Assembly (NCBI GenBank): GCA_017507765.1
Contig: JAFWAG010000035.1
Coordinates: 1 to 43,690, forward strand
Origin: Alphaproteobacteria bacterium
Lineage (GTDB): Bacteria; Pseudomonadota; Alphaproteobacteria; CACZRW01
Reading direction: 5' to 3'
DNA length: 43,690 nucleotides
In this document: in pieces, positions 34,590 to 42,799 of the stretch
Layout of the letters: every line of letters begins with the position of its first letter
How positions within the stretch are numbered: position 1 is the first letter of the stretch
Translations under genes and position numbers: made by a program
Notes under the pieces: model-generated
Database searches by the model: none
What the model was told of the DNA's origin: nothing
Seen by the model: the letters and a program-made list of their open reading frames with translations, nothing else

Positions 34590-35274
34590 TGATGCCCTGA
34601 CAAGTGGTGCCGTATTGCCTCTTTTGGGAGACAAGCTCCATTATGTCGCTACGGTTATGCGGGTGGAAAACGGTCAAAGTATAAACGTATTCAACGGACG
34701 AGACGGAGAGTTTAAAGCTACAGTAACTTATGAAAAACATCATAAAGCTTTCTTGACCATAAACGAAAAAATCAAAGAGCCGGAAACGCCCGATGACGTA
34801 TGGCTGTTATTCGCTCCGGTTAAAAGAGACTGCACCGATTTAATCGCCGAAAAAGCATCAGAGCTTGGGGCGGCGGCTATAATACCCGTAATAACCAAAA
34901 GAACGATTGTTTCCCGAGTAAATACTTCCAGACTTTCCTCTATCAGCATTGAAGCCGCTGAACAATGCCGCCGTGTCAGTTTACCCGAAATACATGAGCC
35001 GGTATCCTTTGCCGAGCTTTTAAAAAATTGGGATAAAAGCCGAGCTTTAATCTTCTTGGACGAAACCGGAAAAGGCTCTCCGATTGCAGATATTGTAAAG
35101 GAAACCGAAGATATGCCGATTGCTTTTCTGGTTGGTCCGGAAGGCGGTTTTGCCCCCGAAGAACTCGAAACTTTAAGAGGTTTGCCCTTTACTTTGGGCG
35201 TAACTCTTGACCACCATATTTTACGAGCAGAAACCGCTTGCTTCACCGCCCTCGCAATCCGTAAGTATATTTGA
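34567..35274 (+). CDS. rsmE: 16S rRNA (uracil1498-N3)-methyltransferase RsmE
   Basis: 235 residues of the SPOUT methyltransferase class with an N-terminal PUA-like domain. Typical stretches: [20 protein letters not shown] near residue 26, [18 protein letters not shown] near 97, [13 protein letters not shown] near 127, and the knot [12 protein letters not shown] near 190 with [16 protein letters not shown]. The usual G-x-RILR is HHILR here. It overlaps the HD-GYP gene by 23 nt, an unusual pairing. Confidence 0.93.
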   Translation: MLIRIFIDDALTSGAVLPLLGDKLHYVATVMRVENGQSINVFNGRDGEFKATVTYEKHHKAFLTINEKIKEPETPDDVWLLFAPVKRDCTDLIAEKASELGAAAIIPVITKRTIVSRVNTSRLSSISIEAAEQCRRVSLPEIHEPVSFAELLKNWDKSRALIFLDETGKGSPIADIVKETEDMPIAFLVGPEGGFAPEELETLRGLPFTLGVTLDHHILRAETACFTALAIRKYI

Positions 35275-35329
35275 ATACTTATTTACAATATTTTAGGTCA
35301 TATAAACGGGTAAGGGAAACGTTCCGAAG

Positions 35330-35848
35330 TCAGCGGAGTTTGTATTCAAAGCCGATTTCCGTGATAGTTTTATTTAAAGAGGGAGAAAACTCTTTAAACT
35401 CTCCCTTTGCTTTCATAAAATTGTTCTTTTGATACAAGAAAACGGCGGGAGTGTTTTCTTCGGCAACCGTTAATCGGACATAAGAAAAACCCTTATTTTT
35501 GGCTATTTTCAAAGCTTCGGCTATGGCAAAAGAAGCGATGCCTTGTCTGCTACAATCCGGACGTATGCCAAGCCGACGAAAATAAAGTGCGGCGGCAGAG
35601 CTATCTTCCCATTGTAATGAATCTCCCCCTATTTCATCAGGGCAAAGGGCAAATGCGCCGACAATCTGACAGTCCTTTTCGATGATATAAAGAAAACCGT
35701 CTGACAGGTCATAAGAAAACTCCTCATACGGATAAAAATCGTTCCATATTTTTATGCCTTGCCGATGCATATCTTGCACAATCAAGGCAAATATGTTCTT
35801 TAACTCTGCTAAATCTTCAAAAACTGCCGGCCTGATATTGATATGCAT
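35330..35848 (-). CDS. GNAT family N-acetyltransferase
   Basis: 172 residues. The acetyl-CoA pyrophosphate-binding motif appears as IRPDCSRQGIASFAIAEAL near residue 104 (R/Q-x-x-G/A), preceded by the LYFRRLGI strand and followed by VRLTVAEENTPAVFLYQKNNF, the normal end of motif B. Substrate unknown. It converges with rsmE and is divergent from the ankyrin gene. Confidence 0.85.
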   Translation of the reverse strand: MHINIRPAVFEDLAELKNIFALIVQDMHRQGIKIWNDFYPYEEFSYDLSDGFLYIIEKDCQIVGAFALCPDEIGGDSLQWEDSSAAALYFRRLGIRPDCSRQGIASFAIAEALKIAKNKGFSYVRLTVAEENTPAVFLYQKNNFMKAKGEFKEFSPSLNKTITEIGFEYKLR

Positions 35849-35952
35849 TTGCTATCCCTTTTTATATATCTCACTTTAGCCTATTCATTAACAAGCGTTT
35901 TGGCAATCGGCAATATCTTTGCAAGACCTCTCCACTCTGATAGACAAAAGTA

Positions 35953-35981
35953 TTGACCTTTCGCATTTCCTATGATAGGAT
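35953..35981 (+). promoter_or_regulatory. putative sigma70 promoter of the ankyrin gene
   Basis: TTGACC (35953-35958), a 17-nt spacer and TAGGAT (35976-35981), about 40 nt upstream of the ATG at 36020. One and two mismatches from consensus respectively. Confidence 0.45.
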
Positions 35982-36019
35982 ACTCTTTATAAATTACTTT
36001 TTGCTTCAAGGCGGGAAAA

Positions 36020-36634
36020 ATGGAAGAAATCAATGCTGAATACCTAAACTATTGTTATGAAAAGCATATTCTTGCACATAAAGATGAAGATGATTACTAT
36101 AACCTGTGGCCGGAAGATCCTGTGGGAACCGTTTTTTATACTTCTTATACAGAGTATCGCTTGCACAAAGAGCTTTTTAAAGCGGCGGGAAACGGAGATA
36201 TAGAAACCGTAAAAGAGTTGATTGCTCTTGATGTCAATGTCAGTGTCAATGCTTATTCCGCTCCTTTTGATGAGATGCATGATTCTGTTTTATCCCTTGC
36301 GATTAGCCGAGGCCATATTGATATGGTTAAGTTTTTGATAGATAACGGCGCAGATGTTAACGGTAAGGGTTCTTCTTTCCTTGATACTCCCGTACAGGCG
36401 GCTGTTTATCTTGGTAAGGCAAACGGCGGAATGGAGATTTTGGAAATACTTATAAAGGCCGGAGCAGACCTAAATATTCCGGACAAGCTGAATACTACGC
36501 CGTTGGATAATGCGATAATATACAGACAATTTGAAATTGCCTCCCAATTAAGAGCGGCAGGAGCAATGACCGAACAAAAACTCAAAGAAATTGCTTTTCT
36601 AAAAAAACTCTCTGATGAAGGCAGAACTATATAG
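36020..36634 (+). CDS. ankyrin repeat protein
   Basis: 204 residues, no signal peptide. About four ankyrin repeats from residue 50: LFKAAGNGDIETVKELIALDV, LSLAISRGHIDMVKFLIDNGADVN, a longer irregular unit with PVQAAVYLGKANGGMEILEILIKAGADLN, and TPLDNAIIYRQFEIASQLRAAGA. Ankyrin repeats bind proteins; in host-associated bacteria they are often, though not always, effectors. The first 50 residues are acidic and Tyr-rich. It converges with the broken leucine-rich-repeat gene with no gap. Confidence 0.88.
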   Translation: MEEINAEYLNYCYEKHILAHKDEDDYYNLWPEDPVGTVFYTSYTEYRLHKELFKAAGNGDIETVKELIALDVNVSVNAYSAPFDEMHDSVLSLAISRGHIDMVKFLIDNGADVNGKGSSFLDTPVQAAVYLGKANGGMEILEILIKAGADLNIPDKLNTTPLDNAIIYRQFEIASQLRAAGAMTEQKLKEIAFLKKLSDEGRTI

Positions 36635-37546
36635 CTATTTTTTATCAAAGCCTTTGTTCATAACAGTTTTGACGATTGTGGAACTTGTTTCCTTTTGCTT
36701 TTGCAATTCCGTCCACGCCTCTTTGCGCTTTTCAATCTCATTATCGCTTAAGTTACTTATTTTATAATTCGGAATGTAATCCGGAATATATTTAATTCCA
36801 TGGTTAACGGTAATCTTTTCGATGGTCGGAGGAACTCCGTCAAGCGAGACCAAATACGTACAGCCATGCAATTCAGTTCTTTTAAGCTTTTGGGAAGATT
36901 TTGTAGCTCAGTCAAACAGCTACAAGCACTACAATCGAGTTCTTCCAAGCTTTCCGGCAAGTCTTTTATAACAATTAAAGAATTGCAGTCTCGGCAAATA
37001 AGTTCCTTTAAACCATTCGGCAAGCTTATTGCCCTTAAAACTCTTTAAACGATATAATATCAACGGATTAACAGAAATATTCCAAGTGAAATCTTCTATT
37101 TTATCTCCGTCTTTTAAAGAAAATCTGGCAGGCTTGCCATTTTTGGAAGCAAAAATAAAAACTCCGTTATCATCATTTGACCACCAAAGCTTAACCTTAC
37201 CTTCAAGGCTTGCAAGCTCCGGACATTGCTCTCGGATATTATCATTTCCTAATAACTTGCCGATGATATCGGTAAAATATTTTTCCATAAATGGGTATGG
37301 ATGATCTTCCATGATTTGTGTTTCATAAACAAAATCACGCCACTTTTTTATACGGCTTATTTCTGCGCCGATTACATGACTTTCTTTGTTTTTTTGCTCC
37401 CATAAGGCTCTTTTTGCTTTGGCTTCTTCAGAAAAATACGGCAGAGCATCATATTCTGTGTATAACTCATGCCTTTCATCAGAGATTATTTTGTACTTTT
37501 CTTCTCTAACCCGTATCTCTTCGTCATAATCCCTATCATAAAGCAT
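36635..37546 (-). pseudogene. leucine-rich-repeat protein gene interrupted by two compensating frameshifts
   Basis: Three consecutive pieces make one protein of about 303 residues. Residues from 37546 to about 37045 (MLYDRDYDEEIRVREEKYK, then ILYRLKSFKG) form an N-terminal domain rich in charged helices. The +1 frame from about 37040 to 36870 holds repeats of the type LPNGLKELICRDCNSL and LPESLEELDCSACSCL, that is LP-x-SL-x-x-L-x-C-x-x-C. The original frame resumes near 36870 (HGCTYLVSLDGVPPTIEKI) to the stop at 36635. Two indels that cancel point to decay or to sequencing error. Such LPxxL repeats occur in bacterial effectors and surface proteins. Confidence 0.65.
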
Positions 37547-37693
37547 AAGAAAGCCTCCCTTTATCCCAACGAAAGAATACTTTCTTTTATTATTATGTAT
37601 TTAATTTAAAAAAGCTTTAATAGAAAAGCTCCGAACGGACTAAAAAGTGCAAGGAAGATTTATATCAATTTATGAACTTAATATATCAGCCAC

Positions 37694-37714
37694 ATATGTC
37701 AGATATTGACATAT
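37694..37714. promoter_or_regulatory. perfect 8-bp inverted repeat, possible operator
   Basis: ATATGTCA, five bases, TGACATAT. It lies in the 201-nt gap between the leucine-rich-repeat gene start (37546) and the end of the next gene (37748). The half-site TGTCA also occurs in the repeat at 14530-14546, so both might be bound by one regulator. Confidence 0.4.
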
Positions 37715-37747
37715 CGGAATTGGCGCTATGATTAAAAATGCGCAGTG

Positions 37748-38926
37748 TCAGCGGGAATGTATTTTATCCGCCAGTTTGTGCATGACGAGTTTAGCTTTGC
37801 CTGTTTGTTTGCTAACACCTTGTTTAATAACGCTTTTCATTGCTTGCGGAGTGGAAAGTTTTATTCCATATCCCGCAGCTTCAAAGCGTTTGTTATTGGC
37901 CGCTTGGTTTAGCAAAGTCCATCCTGCGATGAAGGTTATTGCCGCCATGGGTGCCATTACGGAAAAAGGCGAAGTGGCTTGGGTGATTTGAGGCGCAGCA
38001 TCAGATATGGCTCCACTCATCCAAGGGTCGGATACTTGAGATTGAAGTTCTGCGCCGATGTTCGCCAGTTCGTCGGCGGTTTCCATAATACCGCTTTGGT
38101 TTTGAAGTGCGCTTTCTATATCGGCCAATTGTTCCCCCAGTTCTTGAGAAGTTTGTTCAAGTTCGTTGATGCTTTCTTGGGTGTCCAATATGCCGTTTTG
38201 AGTTTCAAGCGTATCGGACGGAATGGCGGTTGGTGTTGCCGTTGATGTCGACATTTGAAAACTTGTCGGAATGTTTATGGGCGGATCAAATATAACTTCA
38301 TCAATATAGGTGGGTATATCATTCGGAGTGATATGGCTTGTTCCTACATGTAAAACATTTTGGTCGTGGTAGTGCCAATCGCCCATAAGTAAATCTCGAG
38401 GAGTGTCCATGCCAACGGCAAAGGTGTCATGTTCGTAAGGTTTGCCGTTGCCTTCGATGATGGCGACATCGTAAAAACCGTTAAATCTGATGTCAGAGCC
38501 GACAACATAGCGGTCAAAAATACCTTCGGAATAAGTGGTATATCCCGGAATAAGTATTTCTTTGATAAAAGTGTCGGTGAATGATGTGTGATCGATATCA
38601 TAGCATTTGGCCGAATCAACGGTGGGCATAAATACTATCTCATCATAACCGGCGGGAGCGTCTGCCGGATTAAAATTGTTCGTGCCAACATAAAGAGTGT
38701 TGGCATCAGTGTCTTTTGGCCAGTTGCTACTGAATAGTTTGGGCTCGGTGTCTATGCCGACTATAAAAGCGTCGCCTTCGTATTTGCTGTCGGTGGCTCC
38801 GGGGATAATTGCAACATCGGCAGAGCTGTGAAATTCAACCTTTATTCCCCTTGATTCCGAGAAAAGATTGCCGGTTTTGTCAATGTGAAAGGGGATGAAA
38901 AATTCTTTGATAATTGATAGTGCCAT
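37748..38926 (-). CDS. protein of unknown function with a tandem duplicated module, coiled coil and C-terminal hydrophobic segment
   Basis: 392 residues. Two related beta-rich modules: residues about 38-110 (DVAIIPG, GDAFIVGIDTEP, LYVGTNNFNPADAP, DEIVFMP) and about 150-222 (DVAIIEG, HDTFAVGMDTP, LHVGTSHITPNDIP, DEVIFDP). A Thr/Ser/Pro linker, a Gln/Glu-rich coiled coil (residues about 245-300, LEQTSQELGEQLADIE), then a hydrophobic stretch near 325-345 (FSVMAPMAAITFIAGW) and a basic tail. No signal peptide. I recognise no family; the architecture recalls proteins that display a module and anchor by the C-terminus. It is driven by a textbook promoter, so it is probably abundant. Confidence 0.72.
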   Translation of the reverse strand: MALSIIKEFFIPFHIDKTGNLFSESRGIKVEFHSSADVAIIPGATDSKYEGDAFIVGIDTEPKLFSSNWPKDTDANTLYVGTNNFNPADAPAGYDEIVFMPTVDSAKCYDIDHTSFTDTFIKEILIPGYTTYSEGIFDRYVVGSDIRFNGFYDVAIIEGNGKPYEHDTFAVGMDTPRDLLMGDWHYHDQNVLHVGTSHITPNDIPTYIDEVIFDPPINIPTSFQMSTSTATPTAIPSDTLETQNGILDTQESINELEQTSQELGEQLADIESALQNQSGIMETADELANIGAELQSQVSDPWMSGAISDAAPQITQATSPFSVMAPMAAITFIAGWTLLNQAANNKRFEAAGYGIKLSTPQAMKSVIKQGVSKQTGKAKLVMHKLADKIHSR

Positions 38927-38979
38927 TTTCTTAATCCTGTTTTTTCCATTATTTATTACTTGTTTATTACTTATTTTGC

Positions 38980-39008
38980 ATTATATACAAAAAAGTGGAC
39001 AATGTCAA
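38980..39008 (-). promoter_or_regulatory. perfect-consensus sigma70 promoter
   Basis: On the minus strand TTGACA (39008-39003), 17 nt, TATAAT (38985-38980): both hexamers match consensus exactly. It lies 54 nt upstream of the ATG at 38926. Confidence 0.8.
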
Positions 39009-39068
39009 TTGTGTGATGATTTATAACAGGTTATTTCTAAAAGAAAGGGTTAAAATACTGCCCAAAAA

Positions 39069-39097
39069 GCCCCAAGATAAAGTTGATTGTCTTGGGG
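39069..39097 (-). terminator. rho-independent terminator
   Basis: CCCCAAGA (39070-39077) pairs with TCTTGGGG (39090-39097), 8 bp with a 12-nt loop. On the minus strand the stem is followed by CTTTTT. It would stop transcription coming from the rpoD/tRNA side before the next promoter at 39008. Confidence 0.65.
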
Positions 39098-39150
39098 ACA
39101 AATGTTGAGGCAAGTTCTTTTATATGCGGCTTGGGAAAGCTAAAGTGTCC

Positions 39151-39251
39151 GGCGGAATTGAACGAACCGTAGGTGAGAGTCCTATCCAACGCAAAAAAAC
39201 AACCTCGCAACATCAGGCGAGGAGATTTAAATAAAATGGTGGGTCCTGTAG
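39151..39251 (-). repeat. direct repeat copy 1: tRNA 3' end, terminator and flank
   Basis: About 97% identical to 39345-39444. It carries the last 15 nt of tRNA-Ile(CAU) including the CCA, then the terminator hairpin (39203-39222 with a T-run at 39199-39193 on the minus strand), then about 42 nt of flank. The rest of the tRNA is absent. Between the copies lie 93 bp containing a GC-rich hairpin (39267-39272 with 39276-39281). The 500-nt stretch from 38927 to 39429 holds no gene I can support. Confidence 0.85.
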
Positions 39252-39344
39252 CCTGCGGGGCAAAAGCCCGCCGGTGGCGGGAGTTTTGACACGAAAAGCA
39301 ATGAGCCTTTTGCTTGAAAAGTGGCAGCGCATTCAAGCAATTTA

Positions 39345-39444
39345 GGCGGAATTGAACGAACCGTAGGTGAGAGTCCTAGCCAACGCAAAAAAATAACCTC
39401 GCAACATCAGGCGAGGAGATTTAAATAAATGGTGGGTCCTGTAG
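39345..39444 (-). repeat. direct repeat copy 2, joined to the complete tRNA-Ile(CAU)
   Basis: Same unit as 39151-39251 but continuous with the whole tRNA gene. Differences are one T/G change, one C/T change and one missing A. Confidence 0.85.
39387..39416 (-). terminator. terminator of tRNA-Ile(CAU)
   Basis: CCTCGC (39397-39402) pairs with GCGAGG (39411-39416); on the minus strand the hairpin is followed by TTATTTTTTT. Located 14 nt after the tRNA CCA. Confidence 0.85.
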
Positions 39445-39506
39445 GACTCGAACCTACGACCAGACCGTTATGAGCGGCCTGCTCTAACCAACTGAGCTAA
39501 GGACCC
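39430..39506 (-). tRNA. tRNA-Ile2 with CAU anticodon (lysidine type)
   Basis: 77 nt with encoded CCA. The acceptor stem GGGTCCT pairs with AGGACCC, the D-arm reads TTAGCTCAGTTGG, the anticodon CAT is at 39472-39470 within the loop CTCATAA, and the T-arm is GTAGGTTCGAGTCCTAC. The body resembles tRNA-Ile2, whose C34 is changed to lysidine by TilS to read AUA, more than elongator or initiator tRNA-Met. The initiator type is excluded because the first base pair is G-C and the anticodon stem lacks the three G-C pairs. It lies about 100 nt downstream of rpoD on the same strand. Confidence 0.85.
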
Positions 39507-39605
39507 TATTGATAAAAGAGACAGGAGAATAACTTTATCTTTCCGGATTGTCAACCGTATTTACGGTTAACAAAAGCAGAAATATCCTGCCGTTTAAAAT
39601 TAAAA

Positions 39606-41711
39606 TCAACCGTTATCAAGGAAGCTGCGAAGTTTTCTTGAGCGGCTTGGGTGTTTTAATTTTCTTAAAGCTTTTGCTTCAATCTGACGGATACGTTCTC
39701 TGGTAACCGAAAACTGCTGACCGACTTCTTCCAAAGTGTGGTCTGTGTTCATACCGATACCGAAGCGCATTCTCAGAACTCGCTCTTCCCTTGGGGTAAG
39801 CGTCGCCAAAATACCCGTACAAGTTGCACGCAAGTTAGCCTGTATTGCGGCGTCCAAAGGCTGAGTAACATTTCTGTCTTCGATGAAGTCGCCCAAATGG
39901 CTGTCTTCTTCATCACCAACCGGAGTTTCAAGGCTTATCGGTTCTTTGGCTATTTTCATAACCTTACGGACTTTTTCAAGCGGCATCGTAAGCTTTTCTG
40001 CCAGCTCTTCCGGTGTAGGCTCTCTGCCTATTTCGTGCAGCATCTGCCGAGACGTCCGAACCAGTTTATTGATAGTTTCTATCATATGAACCGGAATACG
40101 GATTGTTCTTGCCTGATCGGCGATAGAACGAGTAATTGCCTGACGTATCCACCAAGTTGCATAAGTAGAGAACTTATAACCACGGCGATATTCAAACTTA
40201 TCAACGGCTTTCATCAAACCGATGTTACCTTCTTGAATCAAATCAAGGAACTGCAATCCTCGGTTTGTATATTTCTTGGCAATAGAAATAACCAAACGCA
40301 GGTTAGCTTCTATCATTTCTTTTTTCGCACGACTTGATTCCTGTTCGCCTTTTTTGACCGTAGAAACTATGCGGCGGTATTCGACAATAGGCATACCGGT
40401 TTCACCTGCCAAAGAGGATATGGAATTACGGATTTCCATAATGTCGTCAACGTGAGTAGTAGTAAAAGCTTTCCAACCTTTACCCGGCATTTTAGCGATT
40501 TTTTCCAACCAATTAGGGTCAAGTTCGCTATCCCGATATACTTCCAAGAACTCGTCTCTTTTAATCTTGCAACTGGTAGCAAGGCGCAAGAGCTTTCCTT
40601 CAAGCATCATAAGGCGTTTATTGACGTCATTCAGCTGATCAACAAGCTGTTCAATCCGCAACGGATTTAAATGAACGCCTTCCATAAGGCTTACCATTTC
40701 TTTTTTCAAAGCAAGATACTTGTTTTCCGTAGCTACCGGAAGCGTTTTTCCGGAAAGCATAGCCTTTACCCGCTGTTCCTGATACTTGCGGAGTTTTTGA
40801 TAAGTAGCAACGACTTGCGAGAAAATATCCAATACCTTTGGAAGCAAGGTTTGTTCCATTTGCGCAAGAGAGACCGAAGGAGAGTCGTCATAGTCGTAAT
40901 CGTCGCCATCTTCCTCTTCTTCATCGGAAGATTCTTCTTCCTCGTCATCGTCTATGTAATCATCATCGCCGAAATCTTCTTCGTCATCATCGCCGATATC
41001 ATCATCGGCAATGTCGTCATCAGAATAATTATCGTCATCATCGTCTTCTTCGGGGTCAATGATATCTTCTGCTTCTTCTTTTTCTTCGTTTTCAAGTTTT
41101 TTCAAAGCGATATCGGCTTCACGGCGTTCCTTTTCCGCTACGGCAAGCTGACCGGAACTGGGTTCGGCGTCATAAGTAGCGTCAAGGTCGATAATGTCAC
41201 GCAAAAGCATTTTGCCGGCGATTAAAGAATCATTCCATTCCATTACAGCTTTTAAAGTCATATAGCTTTCGCAAAGTCCGCCAATCATTACATCATTGCC
41301 GGCTTCAATACGCTTGGCTATTGCGATTTCGCCTTCTCTGGATAAGAGCTCTACGGCGCCCATTTCCCGCAAATACATACGGACGGGGTCATCGGTTCGG
41401 CCGGAGATATCATCGCCTATATTACCACGTTCTTCGTCGTCGCCGTTATTTTCGGAAGACATTTCATCATCTTCTTCGTCGCTTTCAACAAAGTTGATGC
41501 CCATTTCCGAGAGAATCGACATTACATCTTCAATGCGTTCGGAGCTTTCTTTATCCGGAGGGAGAACTTCGTTTAACTCATCAACCGTGATGTATCCCCT
41601 GTCCTTGCCTTTGGAAATAAGCTTCTTTACCGCTGCGCTGAGCGAATCAAGAAGGGTATCGTCGGCATCTTCCGGGCTTATTACATCATCTTCAGAATTA
41701 ATAAGTACCAT
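39606..41711 (-). CDS. rpoD: primary sigma factor RpoD (sigma70)
   Basis: 701 residues. Region 1.1 covers the first 70 residues, region 1.2 is [21 protein letters not shown] near 107. The non-conserved region contains a long acidic stretch (residues about 205-270, runs of Asp and Glu). Region 2 has [18 protein letters not shown] and [20 protein letters not shown], region 3 [13 protein letters not shown], and region 4 [17 protein letters not shown] and [20 protein letters not shown]. It directs RNA polymerase to housekeeping promoters. The two near-perfect sigma70 promoters in this window fit this factor. Confidence 0.97.
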   Translation of the reverse strand: MVLINSEDDVISPEDADDTLLDSLSAAVKKLISKGKDRGYITVDELNEVLPPDKESSERIEDVMSILSEMGINFVESDEEDDEMSSENNGDDEERGNIGDDISGRTDDPVRMYLREMGAVELLSREGEIAIAKRIEAGNDVMIGGLCESYMTLKAVMEWNDSLIAGKMLLRDIIDLDATYDAEPSSGQLAVAEKERREADIALKKLENEEKEEAEDIIDPEEDDDDDNYSDDDIADDDIGDDDEEDFGDDDYIDDDEEEESSDEEEEDGDDYDYDDSPSVSLAQMEQTLLPKVLDIFSQVVATYQKLRKYQEQRVKAMLSGKTLPVATENKYLALKKEMVSLMEGVHLNPLRIEQLVDQLNDVNKRLMMLEGKLLRLATSCKIKRDEFLEVYRDSELDPNWLEKIAKMPGKGWKAFTTTHVDDIMEIRNSISSLAGETGMPIVEYRRIVSTVKKGEQESSRAKKEMIEANLRLVISIAKKYTNRGLQFLDLIQEGNIGLMKAVDKFEYRRGYKFSTYATWWIRQAITRSIADQARTIRIPVHMIETINKLVRTSRQMLHEIGREPTPEELAEKLTMPLEKVRKVMKIAKEPISLETPVGDEEDSHLGDFIEDRNVTQPLDAAIQANLRATCTGILATLTPREERVLRMRFGIGMNTDHTLEEVGQQFSVTRERIRQIEAKALRKLKHPSRSRKLRSFLDNG

Positions 41712-41840
41712 ATTTCTCCCCCAACCTAAAAGGCAAAAACAAATATAGAAGCTTGCTCCCCAGTCCGCATACCGAGGAAAAGCTTGAAATATTCCGTTTA
41801 ATATCCACTATACCCGCAACGTTTATAGCAGAAACGGGTT

Positions 41841-41869
41841 TCTTTACCCTTTTACCTTAATTTTGTCAA
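41841..41869 (-). promoter_or_regulatory. putative rpoD promoter
   Basis: TTGACA (41869-41864), 17-nt spacer, TAAAGA (41846-41841) on the minus strand, in the 168-nt gap before rpoD. The -10 is a poor match (T at the last position is missing). Confidence 0.35.
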
Positions 41870-41879
41870 GATGTTTTTT

Positions 41880-42701
41880 TTAACACCGAGGCTCTGGAAG
41901 CTTTTTGATTTTTTGCAAGCCGGCTTTGATTTTAAAAGCGCCTAAGTCTTGCACGATTTCTCCAGCAACACCATTAGAGAAATAAACGGACTGCACTTCA
42001 TAAGAAGGTATGCCGGTTTCTTTTCCAGTCAGTGAGTACGGGAAAAACGCCATAGAAAAATCATAGGCTTCGCTTTGCAAAAGCTGTTTATCTCCGGCAA
42101 CCGAGCGGCGTAAATCCATAGCATCTTTTGGGCTTATAAATACATTTACTTCGGAAACCGCATCAAAGCCGCTGCCGTCAAACATAAAGCCAGAGAAGTT
42201 CTTTTTACCCTTTTGCGCCGCCGCCAATGCCGCAAGATTAAAAGATGACGGGAACATGGTTTTTGAAGGCAAAACTATGGATATTCTTTCGGGATAAGAG
42301 AAAGTTGCTCTGCCGTCTTTGGTACGGTCGGCAAAAGAGGCTTTTCCGGTTACCTTTTCCACTTCACCTTCTTTGTCGCCGGAAGAAACCTGAGTGGCAA
42401 AGCTCATCTCCCGTCCGTCTTTGCTTTCAAATGTCGATATGTTCCACAAGCGGGTTTCTTCGCCCAAGCCATCATAATAAAGCTTTAAAATAAAGCTGTT
42501 GGAGGTTATCCAGCCGTCGCAGGTGTATTCCGTTTTATACTTCATGATGCCTCCGGCAGAGGTCAGCCCTACTCCGGATTTCGGAGGCTCTGCCAAAGAC
42601 AGTTCATATTCCGCTTCATGAGACACCAATACACTTTGGGCAAAAGCAGAATGAAAAGGAAAACAAACCAAAGCAAACAAAAGGAATCTTAATCCAAACA
42701 T
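41880..42701 (-). CDS. eipB: periplasmic EipB / DUF1849 family envelope protein
   Basis: 273 residues with a cleavable signal peptide (LLFALVCFPFHSAFA, cut before QSV). Family signatures: SHEAEYELSL, the TCDGW motif with Cys61, TFESKDGREMSFA, LPSKTMFPSSFNLAAL, and FDGSGFDAVSEVNVFI. The last residue is Cys273. EipB of Brucella forms a spiral beta-sheet in the periplasm whose N-region Cys and C-terminal Cys make a disulfide; both are kept here. It supports envelope integrity. It precedes rpoD on the same strand and follows PilV-like copy 4, on the same strand, by 98 nt. Confidence 0.88.
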   Translation of the reverse strand: MFGLRFLLFALVCFPFHSAFAQSVLVSHEAEYELSLAEPPKSGVGLTSAGGIMKYKTEYTCDGWITSNSFILKLYYDGLGEETRLWNISTFESKDGREMSFATQVSSGDKEGEVEKVTGKASFADRTKDGRATFSYPERISIVLPSKTMFPSSFNLAALAAAQKGKKNFSGFMFDGSGFDAVSEVNVFISPKDAMDLRRSVAGDKQLLQSEAYDFSMAFFPYSLTGKETGIPSYEVQSVYFSNGVAGEIVQDLGAFKIKAGLQKIKKLPEPRC

Positions 42702-42799
42702 TTTCTATCTCTATAATCACCGGAAAAGTTATTTGTAGAGTATACAAAGAAAGAAGTAAAACGAAAGATAAAGATTTCCTTTTGCTTGTTACAGTTAGT

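Noticed and set aside
39037-39336. Minus-strand open frame of 99 codons next to tRNA-Ile
   Set aside because: It spans repeat copy 1, a terminator and a GC hairpin, has no ribosome binding site that I can see, and its composition is not protein-like.
40671-41225. Plus-strand open frame of 184 codons antisense to rpoD
   Set aside because: It is the shadow of the acidic Asp/Glu repeats of RpoD, which read as Ile/Val/Phe on the other strand.
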